From Oryzobacter faecalis (GTDB taxonomy: Bacteria > Actinomycetota > Actinomycetes > Actinomycetales > Dermatophilaceae): a DNA stretch of 64,000 bases. The DNA is taken from positions 124,001-188,000 of the forward strand of contig NZ_JBKOFW010000001.1 of assembly GCF_046764005.1 (NCBI RefSeq), written 5' to 3'. This document shows, one piece after another, positions 10,651-18,542 of the stretch. How positions within the stretch are numbered: position 1 is the first letter of the stretch; the number at the start of each line of letters is the position of its first letter. The notes below the pieces were generated by a model. It was not told the DNA's origin, ran no database searches, and saw only the letters and a program-made list of their open reading frames with translations. A program made the position numbers and the translations under genes.

Positions 10651-10720
10651 GACAGCGCGAATGGCCTTCCGTTGCCGTGCCCCGGGTGCGGGGCGCACAC
10701 TGTCGGCAGAGGTGAGGCCG

Positions 10721-11140
10721 ATGAGGGCAGCCCTGGCGACCGGGTTGCTCGTCGCGCTGCCCTCGGTCTGCTTCATCCTCCTCGCCGAGTGCGTCCGGTG
10801 GGTCGGGGGCGGACCACCGCCCTGGCTCGTGCGCCCGCTCGTCCCCGCCGCCTCGCGCGCGTGGGCCAGGGTCCGGCGGCGCCGCGAGCCCGAGCCCCTG
10901 CCGTCGGTCCTCCTCGCGATGGAGCTGCGGCGCCTCGAGGCCGAGGTCCGGCGGGTCGAGGAGGGCGACGCACCGCACCGCGCGATGCGGATGCGGGCAG
11001 CGCTCGCGGCGTACGACTGCCTCCTCCTCCAGCTGTGCGAACGGGTCGGCGTCGAGACCGACGTCGGGCTGCCGCCGCTGCCGTCGGGGGAGCGCCTCGC
11101 GCTCGAGGCCGAGCTCGTGGCCGCCGGTCACGACTGGTGA
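10721..11140 (+). CDS. Conserved-looking membrane-anchored protein next to nucS
   Basis: The 139-residue protein has one N-terminal hydrophobic segment (MRAALATGLLVALPSVCFILLAECV), then an Arg/Pro-rich linker (ASRAWARVRRRREPEPL) and a helical C-terminal half (LLAMELRRLEAEVRRVEEGDAPHRAMRMRAALAAYDCLLLQL). I do not know a function. ATG 10721 follows GAGGTGAGG and begins right before the membrane segment; an ATG 60 bases upstream is the alternative. It is divergent from nucS, and similar short helical proteins are often seen beside nucS, but I cannot verify that here. Confidence 0.65.
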   Translation: MRAALATGLLVALPSVCFILLAECVRWVGGGPPPWLVRPLVPAASRAWARVRRRREPEPLPSVLLAMELRRLEAEVRRVEEGDAPHRAMRMRAALAAYDCLLLQLCERVGVETDVGLPPLPSGERLALEAELVAAGHDW

Positions 11141-11257
11141 CCCCGCCCGACGTGACCGCGGCCCCGACGTGACGTCCGTCGCACCCGCGCGTGGGGTGGG
11201 CAGCGTCACGCCGGGGTGCCCTCGTCGGGGGGTCGGGGCTCTGGGAGGATCGCCGGC

Positions 11258-13036
11258 ATGGCGCGTGACTTCACCAGCGTGGGTGTGATCGGACTCGGCA
11301 CGATGGGTGCGGGCATCGTGGAGGTGTTCGCCCGCAACGGGATCGACGTCGTGGCGGTCGAGATCGACGACGCCGGTGTCGAGCACGGCAAGCAGGTGCT
11401 CGGTGGCTCCACCGGCCGCGCGCTCGCCCGCGGGAAGATGACCCAGGAGGAGCACGACGCCCTCCACGCGCGCGTGCGCTTCACGACCTCGCTCGACGAC
11501 CTCGCCGACTGCCAGCTCGTCGTCGAGGCCGTCCCGGAGCACCTCGACCTCAAGAAGGAGGTCCTCAGCCGGGTCGACAAGGTGGTCGGGCCGGACGCGG
11601 TCCTCGCGACGAACACCTCCTCGCTCCCGGTCACCGAGATCGCGGTCGCCACGTCGGACCCCAAGCGGGTCGTGGGCATGCACTTCTTCAACCCCGCGCC
11701 CGTCCTGCAGTTCGTCGAGGTCATCCGCACGGTCGTGACCGCCGACGACGTGTTCGAGGACGTCAAGGCGCTCGCCGAGCGGATCGGCAAGCGGCCCGTC
11801 GTCGTCGGCGACAAGGCCGGCTTCATCGCCAACGCCCTGCTCTTCGGATACCTCAACCACGCGGTGTCGATGGTCGAGTCGCACTACGCCACCCGCGAGG
11901 ACCTCGACGCGGCGATGCGCTTCGGCTGCGGCTACCCGATGGGCCCGCTCCAGCTGCTCGACCTCATCGGCCTCGACACGGCCTACGAGATCCTCGACAC
12001 GATGTACAAGCAGGGACGCGACCGCCTCCACGCGCCGAGCCCGATCATCAAGCAGATGGTCTCGGCCGGACTGCTCGGGCGGAAGTCCGGGCGCGGCTTC
12101 TACACCTATGCCGAGCCGGGCTCACCCCAGGTCGTCGCCGACGCCCGGACGCCGACCGGCGGGGTGCCCAGCGGGGTCACGCTGCGACCGGTCGCCTCGG
12201 TCGGCGTCGTCGGGTCGGGGACGATGGCGACCGGCATCATCGAGGTCTTCGCCAGGGCCGGGTTCCCCGTGACGTTCGTGGCCCGTTCCGACGAGAAGGT
12301 GGCCGCCGTGGTGACCTCGCTCGGCCGCAGCTGTGCCCGGGCGGTCGAGAAGGGGCGGATGACGGCCGAGGAGGCCGACGCCCTGCTCGGCCGGGTCGCC
12401 GGTGCCACCGGGCGCGAGGCGCTCGCCGACGCCGACCTCGTCGTCGAGGCGATCGCCGAGGACCTCGAGGTCAAGCAGGACCTCTTCCGCGACCTCGACC
12501 GGATCTGCAAGCCCGGTGCAGTCCTCGCGACGACGACGTCCTCGCTGCCCGTCATCGACTGCGCGAAGGTCACCTCGCGGCCCGAGGACGTCGTCGGGAT
12601 GCACTTCTTCAACCCGGCCCAGGTGATGAAGCTCGTCGAGGTCGTCCACACCGTCTCGACCGCGCCCGACGTCGTGGCGACCGTGCAGGACCTCTGCGCG
12701 CGGGTCGGCAAGGTGGCGGTGACGTGCGGGGACCGCTCGGGCTTCATCGTCAACGCGCTGCTCTTCCCGTACCTCAACGACGCCGTGAAGATGCTCGCCG
12801 CGAACTACGCCACGGCCGACGACATCGACACCGCGATGAAGACCGGGTGCGGGCTGCCCATGGGGCCGTTCGAGCTGCTCGACGTGGTCGGCCTCGACGT
12901 GTCGCTGGCGATCCAGCGCGAGCTGTACCTCGAGTTCCGCGAGCCCGGGTTCGCGCCGGCGCCGCTGCTGGAGCACCTCGTGACGGCGGGCTACCTCGGC
13001 CGCAAGACCGGCCGCGGCTTCCGCACCCACGCCTGA
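11258..13036 (+). CDS. Double-headed 3-hydroxyacyl-CoA (3-hydroxybutyryl-CoA) dehydrogenase
   Basis: A 592-residue protein made of two tandem copies of the NAD-binding 3-hydroxyacyl-CoA dehydrogenase fold. Copy 1 (about 7-290) has GLGTMGAGI, NTSSLPV, GMHFFNPAP, FIANALL and GCGYPMGPLQLLDLIGLD; copy 2 (about 315-592) has GSGTMATGI, TTSSLPV, GMHFFNPAQ, FIVNALL and CGLPMGPFELLDVVGLD. The catalytic His (HFFNP), Ser and Asn positions are kept in both halves, so both may be active. It probably reduces acetoacetyl-CoA to (S)-3-hydroxybutyryl-CoA or works in beta-oxidation. ATG 11258 follows GGGAGGAT. Length is about twice that of a single-domain enzyme. Confidence 0.92.
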   Translation: MARDFTSVGVIGLGTMGAGIVEVFARNGIDVVAVEIDDAGVEHGKQVLGGSTGRALARGKMTQEEHDALHARVRFTTSLDDLADCQLVVEAVPEHLDLKKEVLSRVDKVVGPDAVLATNTSSLPVTEIAVATSDPKRVVGMHFFNPAPVLQFVEVIRTVVTADDVFEDVKALAERIGKRPVVVGDKAGFIANALLFGYLNHAVSMVESHYATREDLDAAMRFGCGYPMGPLQLLDLIGLDTAYEILDTMYKQGRDRLHAPSPIIKQMVSAGLLGRKSGRGFYTYAEPGSPQVVADARTPTGGVPSGVTLRPVASVGVVGSGTMATGIIEVFARAGFPVTFVARSDEKVAAVVTSLGRSCARAVEKGRMTAEEADALLGRVAGATGREALADADLVVEAIAEDLEVKQDLFRDLDRICKPGAVLATTTSSLPVIDCAKVTSRPEDVVGMHFFNPAQVMKLVEVVHTVSTAPDVVATVQDLCARVGKVAVTCGDRSGFIVNALLFPYLNDAVKMLAANYATADDIDTAMKTGCGLPMGPFELLDVVGLDVSLAIQRELYLEFREPGFAPAPLLEHLVTAGYLGRKTGRGFRTHA

Positions 13037-13070
13037 CCCAGTTCTCTCCCCCCTCGGCCCGCTCCGCGTA

Positions 13071-13114
13071 GCAGGACACGCCGACAACACGCCCGAGATG
13101 TCGGCGTGTCCTGC
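13071..13114. repeat. Palindrome copy 1 (16-bp arms), downstream side of the DUF559 gene
   Basis: Perfect inverted repeat: left arm GCAGGACACGCCGACA (13071-13086), right arm TGTCGGCGTGTCCTGC (13099-13114), 12-base loop. It lies between the ends of the 3-hydroxyacyl-CoA dehydrogenase and the minus-strand DUF559 gene, and so could also act as a bidirectional terminator. The same arm sequence recurs at 14100-14143 on the other side of the DUF559 gene. Confidence 0.9.
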
Positions 13115-13128
13115 GACCTGGGGAGGTG

Positions 13129-14054
13129 TCAGGGCGCAGGGATCGAGCGGGTGAGGGCCAGGTGGAGCCTGCGCAGGAAGAGGTCGCGGCGGGTCGTACT
13201 CGTGTGGTCCGCCGCGAAGACCTCGATGACGACCACCCTTCGGCCTCGGCGAGCCCACGGCGGTGCGCGTCCGCCGAGCGCGCCCCGATGCCGCCGTGGA
13301 CCTCGCCCTGGTACTCCACGATGACGCGCTCGGCATCCCACACGAGGTCCCCCTCGAGCAGCCAGCCGCCGTGGCGGTCGTGGACGGCGGCGTTGACCCG
13401 CGGGTGGGGGAAGCCTGCCCGAACGACGACGAGTCGCGTCCGTGACTCCATCGGTGACCTGACCCCGGGTCGCACGAGGTCCAGGGCCTGCCGGAGCCGG
13501 CCCGCACCCGGCACGCGCCCCCTGCGGTCGAGCGCTGCACGGAGGGCGTCGGTCGACACGCCTCGGGCGAGGGCCGCATCGCCGGCCACGACCAGGTCGT
13601 CGACCGTGAGTGGCCTCGCGTGGACCGACCCGAGATCGACCCACGTGTCGGCCAGGCCGGTGACGGGGACGCCCGCAGCGGTGTCGGTCTCGCGCACCTC
13701 GACGCCGAGGTGGCCGATGCACCCCCTGCGGCGCACCACGGCCTTGCCGGTCGGCCCGATGACGTCGAGCGCGCCCCGGTCCTCGAGCGGGCGGGGCAGG
13801 GGCAGGCCCCACAGCACGGCGGCCGTGACGTGGGAGAACACCTGCCCGTGCCGCAGGACGCGGGCCACCACCTCCGCCCGCTCCCGCGTGGTCGAGGGTC
13901 TGCCCACGCGTCGAACACCCCGTGTGGCGGTGACGAGCGCGGGGTCCCGCAGGTGCCAGAGCGGTGCGTCGCTGCGCACGAGCTCGTCCGGGGTGAACAC
14001 CACGCCGGGGAAGCGTCGAGGTCGGGCCGCGGGCACCTCGCCACGGTGACGCAT
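13129..14054 (-). pseudogene. AbiEi-like / DUF559 (Vsr-fold nuclease) protein, frameshifted
   Basis: The N-terminal half (about 20-200) resembles the AbiEi antitoxin/winged-helix type that precedes DUF559 in many actinobacterial proteins (GVVFTPDELVRSDAPL, VVARVLRHGQVFSHVTAAVLWGLPLP). The C-terminal half is a DUF559 PD-(D/E)XK-like nuclease: SPMESRTRL, GFPHPRVNAAV, LEGDLVWD, VIVEYQGEVHGG. Near 13233-13238 the frame breaks: after AEAEGW the expected VIEVFAADHTSTTRRDLFL and the ending LTRSIPAP lie in another frame. The span is 926 bases; one added base gives exactly 309 codons, so a single-base deletion (or sequencing error) explains it. Without correction the frame runs on to about 12774 inside the neighbour. 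The gene is bracketed by two copies of one palindrome. Confidence 0.8.
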
Positions 14055-14099
14055 CGACGGCGAGCCGCGGTGGCGTCATCCACAGGCCCTCCTCGGGTT

Positions 14100-14143
14100 G
14101 CAGGACACGCCGATTGCCAGCCCCGTTTGTCGGCGTGTCCTGC
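14100..14143. repeat. Palindrome copy 2 (14-bp arms), upstream side of the DUF559 gene
   Basis: Inverted repeat GCAGGACACGCCGA (14100-14113) and TCGGCGTGTCCTGC (14130-14143), 16-base loop. Its arms are identical over 14 bases to those of the palindrome at 13071-13114. It stands 45 bases upstream of the start of the DUF559 gene and before the promoter of the flavoprotein gene at 14203. Confidence 0.9.
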
Positions 14144-14189
14144 ATGGTGGAGGCGGGCGGGGTCGTGGAGGCGCAGGTGGGTCGGTCAC

Positions 14190-14195
14190 TAGAGT
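14190..14195 (+). promoter_or_regulatory. -10 box of a leaderless promoter
   Basis: TAGAGT, then 7 bases, then GTG 14203. No Shine-Dalgarno sequence. It decides the start of the large flavoprotein gene. Confidence 0.6.
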
Positions 14196-14202
14196 CGCGC
14201 GG

Positions 14203-16719
14203 GTGAGCAGCGCTGACCCGGACCCCGCCGCCCCGCAGACCTCCCCCCTCCGGACGCCCGACCTGCCCGCCCGAGCGCGTGTCGTCGTCATCGGCGGCGG
14301 GGTCATCGGGACCTCGATCGCCTATCACCTGGCCCACCTGGGCGTCACCGACGTCCTCGTCCTCGAGCGCGACCGGCTCACCTCCGGCACGACGTGGCAC
14401 GCGGCCGGCCTGATGACGTGCTTCGGCTCCTTCAGCGAGACGAGCACGCGGCTTCGCCTCTACTCGCGTGACCTCTACGCGCGCCTCGAGGAGGAGACCG
14501 GCGTCGCCACCGGGTTCAAGCCGGTCGGGCTCATCGAGGCCGCGGCCGACGCGGACCGGCTCGAGGAGTACCGCCGGGTCGCCGCGTTCCAGCGCCACCT
14601 CGGCCTCGAGGTCGAGGAGATCGGCCCCCGCGAGATGGCCGACCTGTTCCCCTTGGCCCGCACCGACGACCTCCTCGCGGGCTTCCACGTCCCCGGTGAC
14701 GGCCGGGTCAACCCGGTCGACCTGACGATGAGCCTGGCCCGCGGGGCGCGGAACCTCGGCGTCCGCGTCGTCGAGGGCGTGTCGGTCGAGCAGGTGCTCA
14801 CGCGCCCGCGCGGTCTCGTCGAGGAGGTCGTGGGCGTGCGGACCGCTGCCGGCGACGTCGAGTGCGAGCTCGTCGTGAACTGTGCCGGGATGTGGGCCCG
14901 CGAGCTCGGCCAGCGCAACGGCGTCGTCGTGCCCAACCAGGCGGCCGAGCACTACTACCTCGTCACCGAGCCGATCGACGGCATGAGCCCCGACGCGCCG
15001 GTCTTCGAGGATCCCGCCGCGTACGGCTACTACCGCGAGGAGGGCGGCGGCATGATGGTCGGGCTCTTCGAACCGGTGGCCGCCGCGTGGAAGGTCGACG
15101 GCATCCCGCAGGACGCGAGCTTCACGACCCTCCAGCCCGACTGGGACCGGATGGCGCCGTTCGTCGAGAGGGCGGTGAGCCGGGTCCCGGTCGTCGAGAC
15201 GGTCGGCATCCGGACCTTCTTCTGCGGCCCGGAGTCCTTCACCCCGGACCTCTCGCCAGCCGTGGGGGAGGCGCCCGGCATCCACGGCTACTTCGTGTGC
15301 GCCGGGCTGAACTCGGTGGGCGTGCTGTCGGCGGGCGGTCTGGGCCGGGTCGTCGCGCAGTGGATGGCGACCGGTCGCCCCGACGTCGACGTGACGGGCA
15401 TCGACGTCGCCCGCTTCCGGGACTGGCAGCTCGACCCCACGCGGCGCCGCGAGCGCACGGCAGAGGTCCTCGGCACGGTCTACGGATCGCACGCCCCCGG
15501 CATCGAGCTGAGGACGGCGCGCGGTGCCTTCCGCTCGCCGGTCCACGACCGCCTCGTCGCCCACGGGGCCAAGCTGCGCGACGTCAGCGGGTGGGAGTCG
15601 GCGGAGTGGTACGCGGGGGAGGGCGAGACCCCCGACCCGGGTGAGCCCGGCTGGGGCCACCGCCCCTGGTACCCACGGTGGAAGGCCGAGCACGAGGCGG
15701 TCCGCGAGCGGGTCGGCCTCATGGACATGTCGTTCATGGCCAAGCTCGCGGTCCGGGGTCCGGACGCGGGTGACGTCCTCGACCGGCTCTCGGCCGGCGC
15801 GGTCAACGCCGCCGACGGCCGCATCACCTACACCCAGTGGCTCGACGACGACGGCCGGATCCTCGCCGACGTCACGGTCACCCGTCTCGCCGCGGACGAC
15901 TTCCTCCTCGTCGCCTCGGACACGGCTCACGGGAGGGTCGAGGGGCTGCTCCGCCAGGGGGTCGGTGACGCGGCTGCCACCGTCGAGGACGTCACGACCG
16001 ACCTCGCGCTCCTCACCGTGCAGGGCCCCGCGAGCCGTGACACCCTCGCCGCCGCCGCCCCCGGCACGGACTGGAGCGCTACGGCGATCGCCTTCCGGGA
16101 CGCCCGGCGGGTCGAGCTCGCGGGTGTCGAGGTGCTCGCCGTCCGCATCACCTACCTCGGCGAGCTGGGCTGGGAGCTCTACGTCCCCGCCGACCGGGCC
16201 ATCGACGTCTGGGATGCGGTACTGGATGCCGGTGCGGCACACGGGATCTCGCCCGTCGGCCTCCGCGCGCTGTCGAGCCTGCGCATGGAGAAGGCCTACC
16301 GCGACTACGGCCACGACATCGACAACACCGACGACGTGTGGGGCGTCGGGCTCGGGTTCGCCGTCGCCCTCGACAAGCCGGGCGGGTTCGTGGGGCAGGA
16401 GGCGACGCGCGCCGCCAAGGAGCGCGGCACCCCGCACGAGCGCCTCGTGCAGGTGCTCCTCGACGACCCCGAGCCGCTGTTGTTCCACGCCGAGCCGGTG
16501 CTGCGCGACGGCGTCGTCGTCGGGTACGTGCGGGCCGCCTCGTACGGCTGGACGCTCGGGGCGGCGGTCGGCCTCGCCTTCGTCGGTCACGACGGGCCGG
16601 TGACCGCGCAGTGGCTCGCCGACGGGTCGTGGGAGGTCGACGTCGCCGGCACGCGTCATCCGGCCCGGGTCTCCCTGCGTCCCCTCTACGACCCCAGGAG
16701 TGCCCGCGTCCTCGCCTGA
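14203..16719 (+). CDS. Dimethylglycine/sarcosine dehydrogenase-like flavoprotein with GcvT domain
   Basis: The 838-residue protein has four parts: an FAD-binding DAO domain (VVVIGGGVIGTSIAYHLAHLG near residue 27), the FAO_M linker domain (about 400-450, preceding RSPVHDRL), a GcvT-like folate-binding domain (from about 495, VGLMDMSFMAKLAVRGPDAGD) and a GcvT C-terminal barrel. TTWHAAGL contains the histidine that carries covalent FAD in mammalian dimethylglycine dehydrogenase. The likely reaction is oxidative demethylation of dimethylglycine, sarcosine or a related N-methyl compound, passing the one-carbon unit to tetrahydrofolate and electrons to Etf. No other glycine-cleavage or betaine gene is adjacent. 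The exact substrate is not certain. Confidence 0.88.
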   Translation: MSSADPDPAAPQTSPLRTPDLPARARVVVIGGGVIGTSIAYHLAHLGVTDVLVLERDRLTSGTTWHAAGLMTCFGSFSETSTRLRLYSRDLYARLEEETGVATGFKPVGLIEAAADADRLEEYRRVAAFQRHLGLEVEEIGPREMADLFPLARTDDLLAGFHVPGDGRVNPVDLTMSLARGARNLGVRVVEGVSVEQVLTRPRGLVEEVVGVRTAAGDVECELVVNCAGMWARELGQRNGVVVPNQAAEHYYLVTEPIDGMSPDAPVFEDPAAYGYYREEGGGMMVGLFEPVAAAWKVDGIPQDASFTTLQPDWDRMAPFVERAVSRVPVVETVGIRTFFCGPESFTPDLSPAVGEAPGIHGYFVCAGLNSVGVLSAGGLGRVVAQWMATGRPDVDVTGIDVARFRDWQLDPTRRRERTAEVLGTVYGSHAPGIELRTARGAFRSPVHDRLVAHGAKLRDVSGWESAEWYAGEGETPDPGEPGWGHRPWYPRWKAEHEAVRERVGLMDMSFMAKLAVRGPDAGDVLDRLSAGAVNAADGRITYTQWLDDDGRILADVTVTRLAADDFLLVASDTAHGRVEGLLRQGVGDAAATVEDVTTDLALLTVQGPASRDTLAAAAPGTDWSATAIAFRDARRVELAGVEVLAVRITYLGELGWELYVPADRAIDVWDAVLDAGAAHGISPVGLRALSSLRMEKAYRDYGHDIDNTDDVWGVGLGFAVALDKPGGFVGQEATRAAKERGTPHERLVQVLLDDPEPLLFHAEPVLRDGVVVGYVRAASYGWTLGAAVGLAFVGHDGPVTAQWLADGSWEVDVAGTRHPARVSLRPLYDPRSARVLA

Positions 16720-16742
16720 CGCGCGTCTGGGAGGATGGCGCG

Positions 16743-17021
16743 ATGCCCCGCGCCAACCGCCGACGCCGTGACCTCGAGTCGCGCCCGCTCGGCGGTTCCG
16801 GCGAGGTGTCGACGCAGTCCTGGGGCGGGCGGCCCTGGTACGTGCGGCAGCTGACCGGCGCGAGTTCCACCCGCGAGTACACCTGCCCGGGCTGCCACCA
16901 AGGGCTGCCGCCGGGGGTGGCGCACGTCGTCGTGTGGCCCGCCGAGGGCGTGGGCGGGGTCGAGCAGCGGCGTCACTGGCACTCGCGCTGCTGGCAGGCG
17001 CGCCACTCCGCCCGCCCCTGA
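16743..17021 (+). CDS. Small zinc-finger-like protein
   Basis: A 92-residue basic protein. After a basic N-terminus (MPRANRRRRDLESRPLGG) comes YVRQLTGASSTREYTCPGCHQGLPPGVAHVVVWP and RRHWHSRCWQARHSARP. CPGC together with HWHSRC looks like a four-ligand treble-clef zinc site. Proteins of this type are common in actinobacteria and are often labelled ATP/GTP-binding without good reason; I see no nucleotide-binding motif. ATG 16743 is preceded by GGGAGGAT, which could be either a ribosome binding site or a -10-like box. It is convergent with the AI-2E-type gene. Confidence 0.75.
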   Translation: MPRANRRRRDLESRPLGGSGEVSTQSWGGRPWYVRQLTGASSTREYTCPGCHQGLPPGVAHVVVWPAEGVGGVEQRRHWHSRCWQARHSARP

Positions 17022-17103
17022 CCCGGTCGTCGTCCCGGGCGAGGGGGCCGTACCGAGATCGACGTCCTGGTCGGTGTCCGGACGGGAGGGTGTGTGTCCC
17101 GGC

Positions 17104-18453
17104 TCAGTGCTGGCGCTGGCGGGGGACGAGGACCTCCTCGTAGAGCAGGAGCAGCCCCGCCGCCACGGGGATGGCGAGCAGGGCGCCGAGCACCCCGAGC
17201 AGCGCGCCGCCGACGAGGGCTGCGACGACGGTGACCGGTCCGGGCACCGACACCGTGCGCTGCATGATCCTCGGTGCGACGAGGTAGTTCTCGATCTGCT
17301 GGTAGACCAGGTAGTAGACGCCGGCGACGATCGCCTTCTGCGGCTCGTCGAAGAACGCGACAAGGCAGACGAGCACCGCGCCGAGGGTGGCGCCGACCAT
17401 CGGGATGAGGCCGAGGAGGCCCACCGACACGGCGAGGACGGCGGCGTAGGGGATGCCGACGATCGACATCATCACCCACGACAGGACCGCGTTGAGGGTC
17501 GCGATGGCGACCTGGCCGATCGCGTAGGAGCCGACGCGCCGCATGATCTCCTCGGACAGCGACACGACGCGGGTGCGTCGCGAGGCAGGGACCACCGCGT
17601 AGGCGGCGTGCTTGACGCGGGGGAGCGACGCGAGGAAGTACAGGGTGAGGACGAGGATGGTCAGCACCTGGAACGCCCCGCTGACGACGGCGCGTCCGGC
17701 TCCGAGCAGACCGCCGAGGATCCCCTCGAGGAACCGCTGGTCCGCGAGCTTCGCCGACAGCTCGGCCTGGAGCTTGTCGATGACGTCGTAGTTGCGGTCG
17801 AGCTCGCGGACCCACCGGCTGTTGAGGGTGTCCTGGACCCATCCGGGCGCGCTCTGGGCCAGCTCGGCCCCCTGGGCCACGACGGGCGGGATCACGAGGA
17901 AGCCGAGGAGGACGAAGACGACGATGACGCCGGAGAAGACGATCGTCACCGACCCGGACCGGCGCACCCCGCGGGCGACGAGCCGGTCGACGATCGGGTT
18001 GAGGGCGAGGGTGAGGAAGACCGCGACGACGAGGACGGTGAGCGTCGTCGTCAGCCGGCCGACCATGTGCCAGAGCCCCACCGCGAGCATCGCCCCGGTG
18101 GCGCCGAAGAACCCGATGTAGAAGGGCGAGTGCCGGTTCAGCGGCCGTCCCACGACACCGAAGGGCGCGCCCCCGGGCAGCGCGCCGGACGGCAGACCGT
18201 CCGGCGGACCGTCCGGCGGACCGGGCGGCGGACCGGACGCGCCCGCCGCCGGACCGCCCTCGGCCTCGGCGAGGAGCTCGTCGACCGTGTCGCCGCCGTC
18301 GAGCTCCTTCCCGGCGCCGGAGGACGGTGCGCCGGGGTCGGAGGCGTCGGCGGCCCGGGCCGCGATGCGGTTGCTCTCCTCGAGCGCGGCGAGCTGACGC
18401 CGCCGGAACTCACCCCACCGGGTGACCGGAGCCCACAGCCTCGACACGTCCAC
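17104..18453 (-). CDS. AI-2E family (PerM-type) membrane transporter
   Basis: The 449-residue protein begins with a cytosolic extension of about 105 residues, Ala/Glu/Asp rich and then a Pro-Gly-Asp linker (PPPGPPDGPPDGLPSG), followed by seven to eight transmembrane helices. The family pattern is visible in VFLTLALNPIVDRLVARGVRR, the periplasmic helical insertion (about 200-250), SLPRVKHAAYAVVPASRRTR, VGLLGLIPMVGATLGAVLV and QQIENYLVAPRIM. Members have been tied to export of autoinducer 2 or, in other species, Na+/H+ exchange; the substrate here is unknown. The linker is encoded by a 12-bp DNA repeat. Confidence 0.88.
   Translation of the reverse strand: MDVSRLWAPVTRWGEFRRRQLAALEESNRIAARAADASDPGAPSSGAGKELDGGDTVDELLAEAEGGPAAGASGPPPGPPDGPPDGLPSGALPGGAPFGVVGRPLNRHSPFYIGFFGATGAMLAVGLWHMVGRLTTTLTVLVVAVFLTLALNPIVDRLVARGVRRSGSVTIVFSGVIVVFVLLGFLVIPPVVAQGAELAQSAPGWVQDTLNSRWVRELDRNYDVIDKLQAELSAKLADQRFLEGILGGLLGAGRAVVSGAFQVLTILVLTLYFLASLPRVKHAAYAVVPASRRTRVVSLSEEIMRRVGSYAIGQVAIATLNAVLSWVMMSIVGIPYAAVLAVSVGLLGLIPMVGATLGAVLVCLVAFFDEPQKAIVAGVYYLVYQQIENYLVAPRIMQRTVSVPGPVTVVAALVGGALLGVLGALLAIPVAAGLLLLYEEVLVPRQRQH
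18191..18238. repeat. Four tandem copies of a 12-bp unit inside the AI-2E gene
   Basis: GGCAGACCGTCC, GGCGGACCGTCC, GGCGGACCGGGC and GGCGGACCGGAC follow one another without gaps. On the minus strand they encode the Pro-Gly-Asp linker between the cytosolic N-terminus and the first membrane helix. Copy number could change by slippage without shifting frame. Confidence 0.85.
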
Positions 18454-18542
18454 GTCGTACCTCCCGCGGCCACCCTAGTGGCGCCCGGGCCTGCGACGAC
18501 GGGACCGGGAGGGTGGGTCTCCCTCGCCGTCGGGACGTGGTC

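Noticed and set aside
13129..16659. Very long minus-strand open frame (over 1,100 codons) opposite the flavoprotein gene
   Set aside because: It is the high-GC mirror of the plus-strand flavoprotein gene: Asp/Arg/Val-rich, without domains. Only its last about 40 codons are real, as the shifted end of the DUF559 gene.
17022..17103. Terminator between the zinc-finger-like gene and the AI-2E gene
   Set aside because: Several short GC-rich self-complementary words, but no stem long enough to stand out from background.
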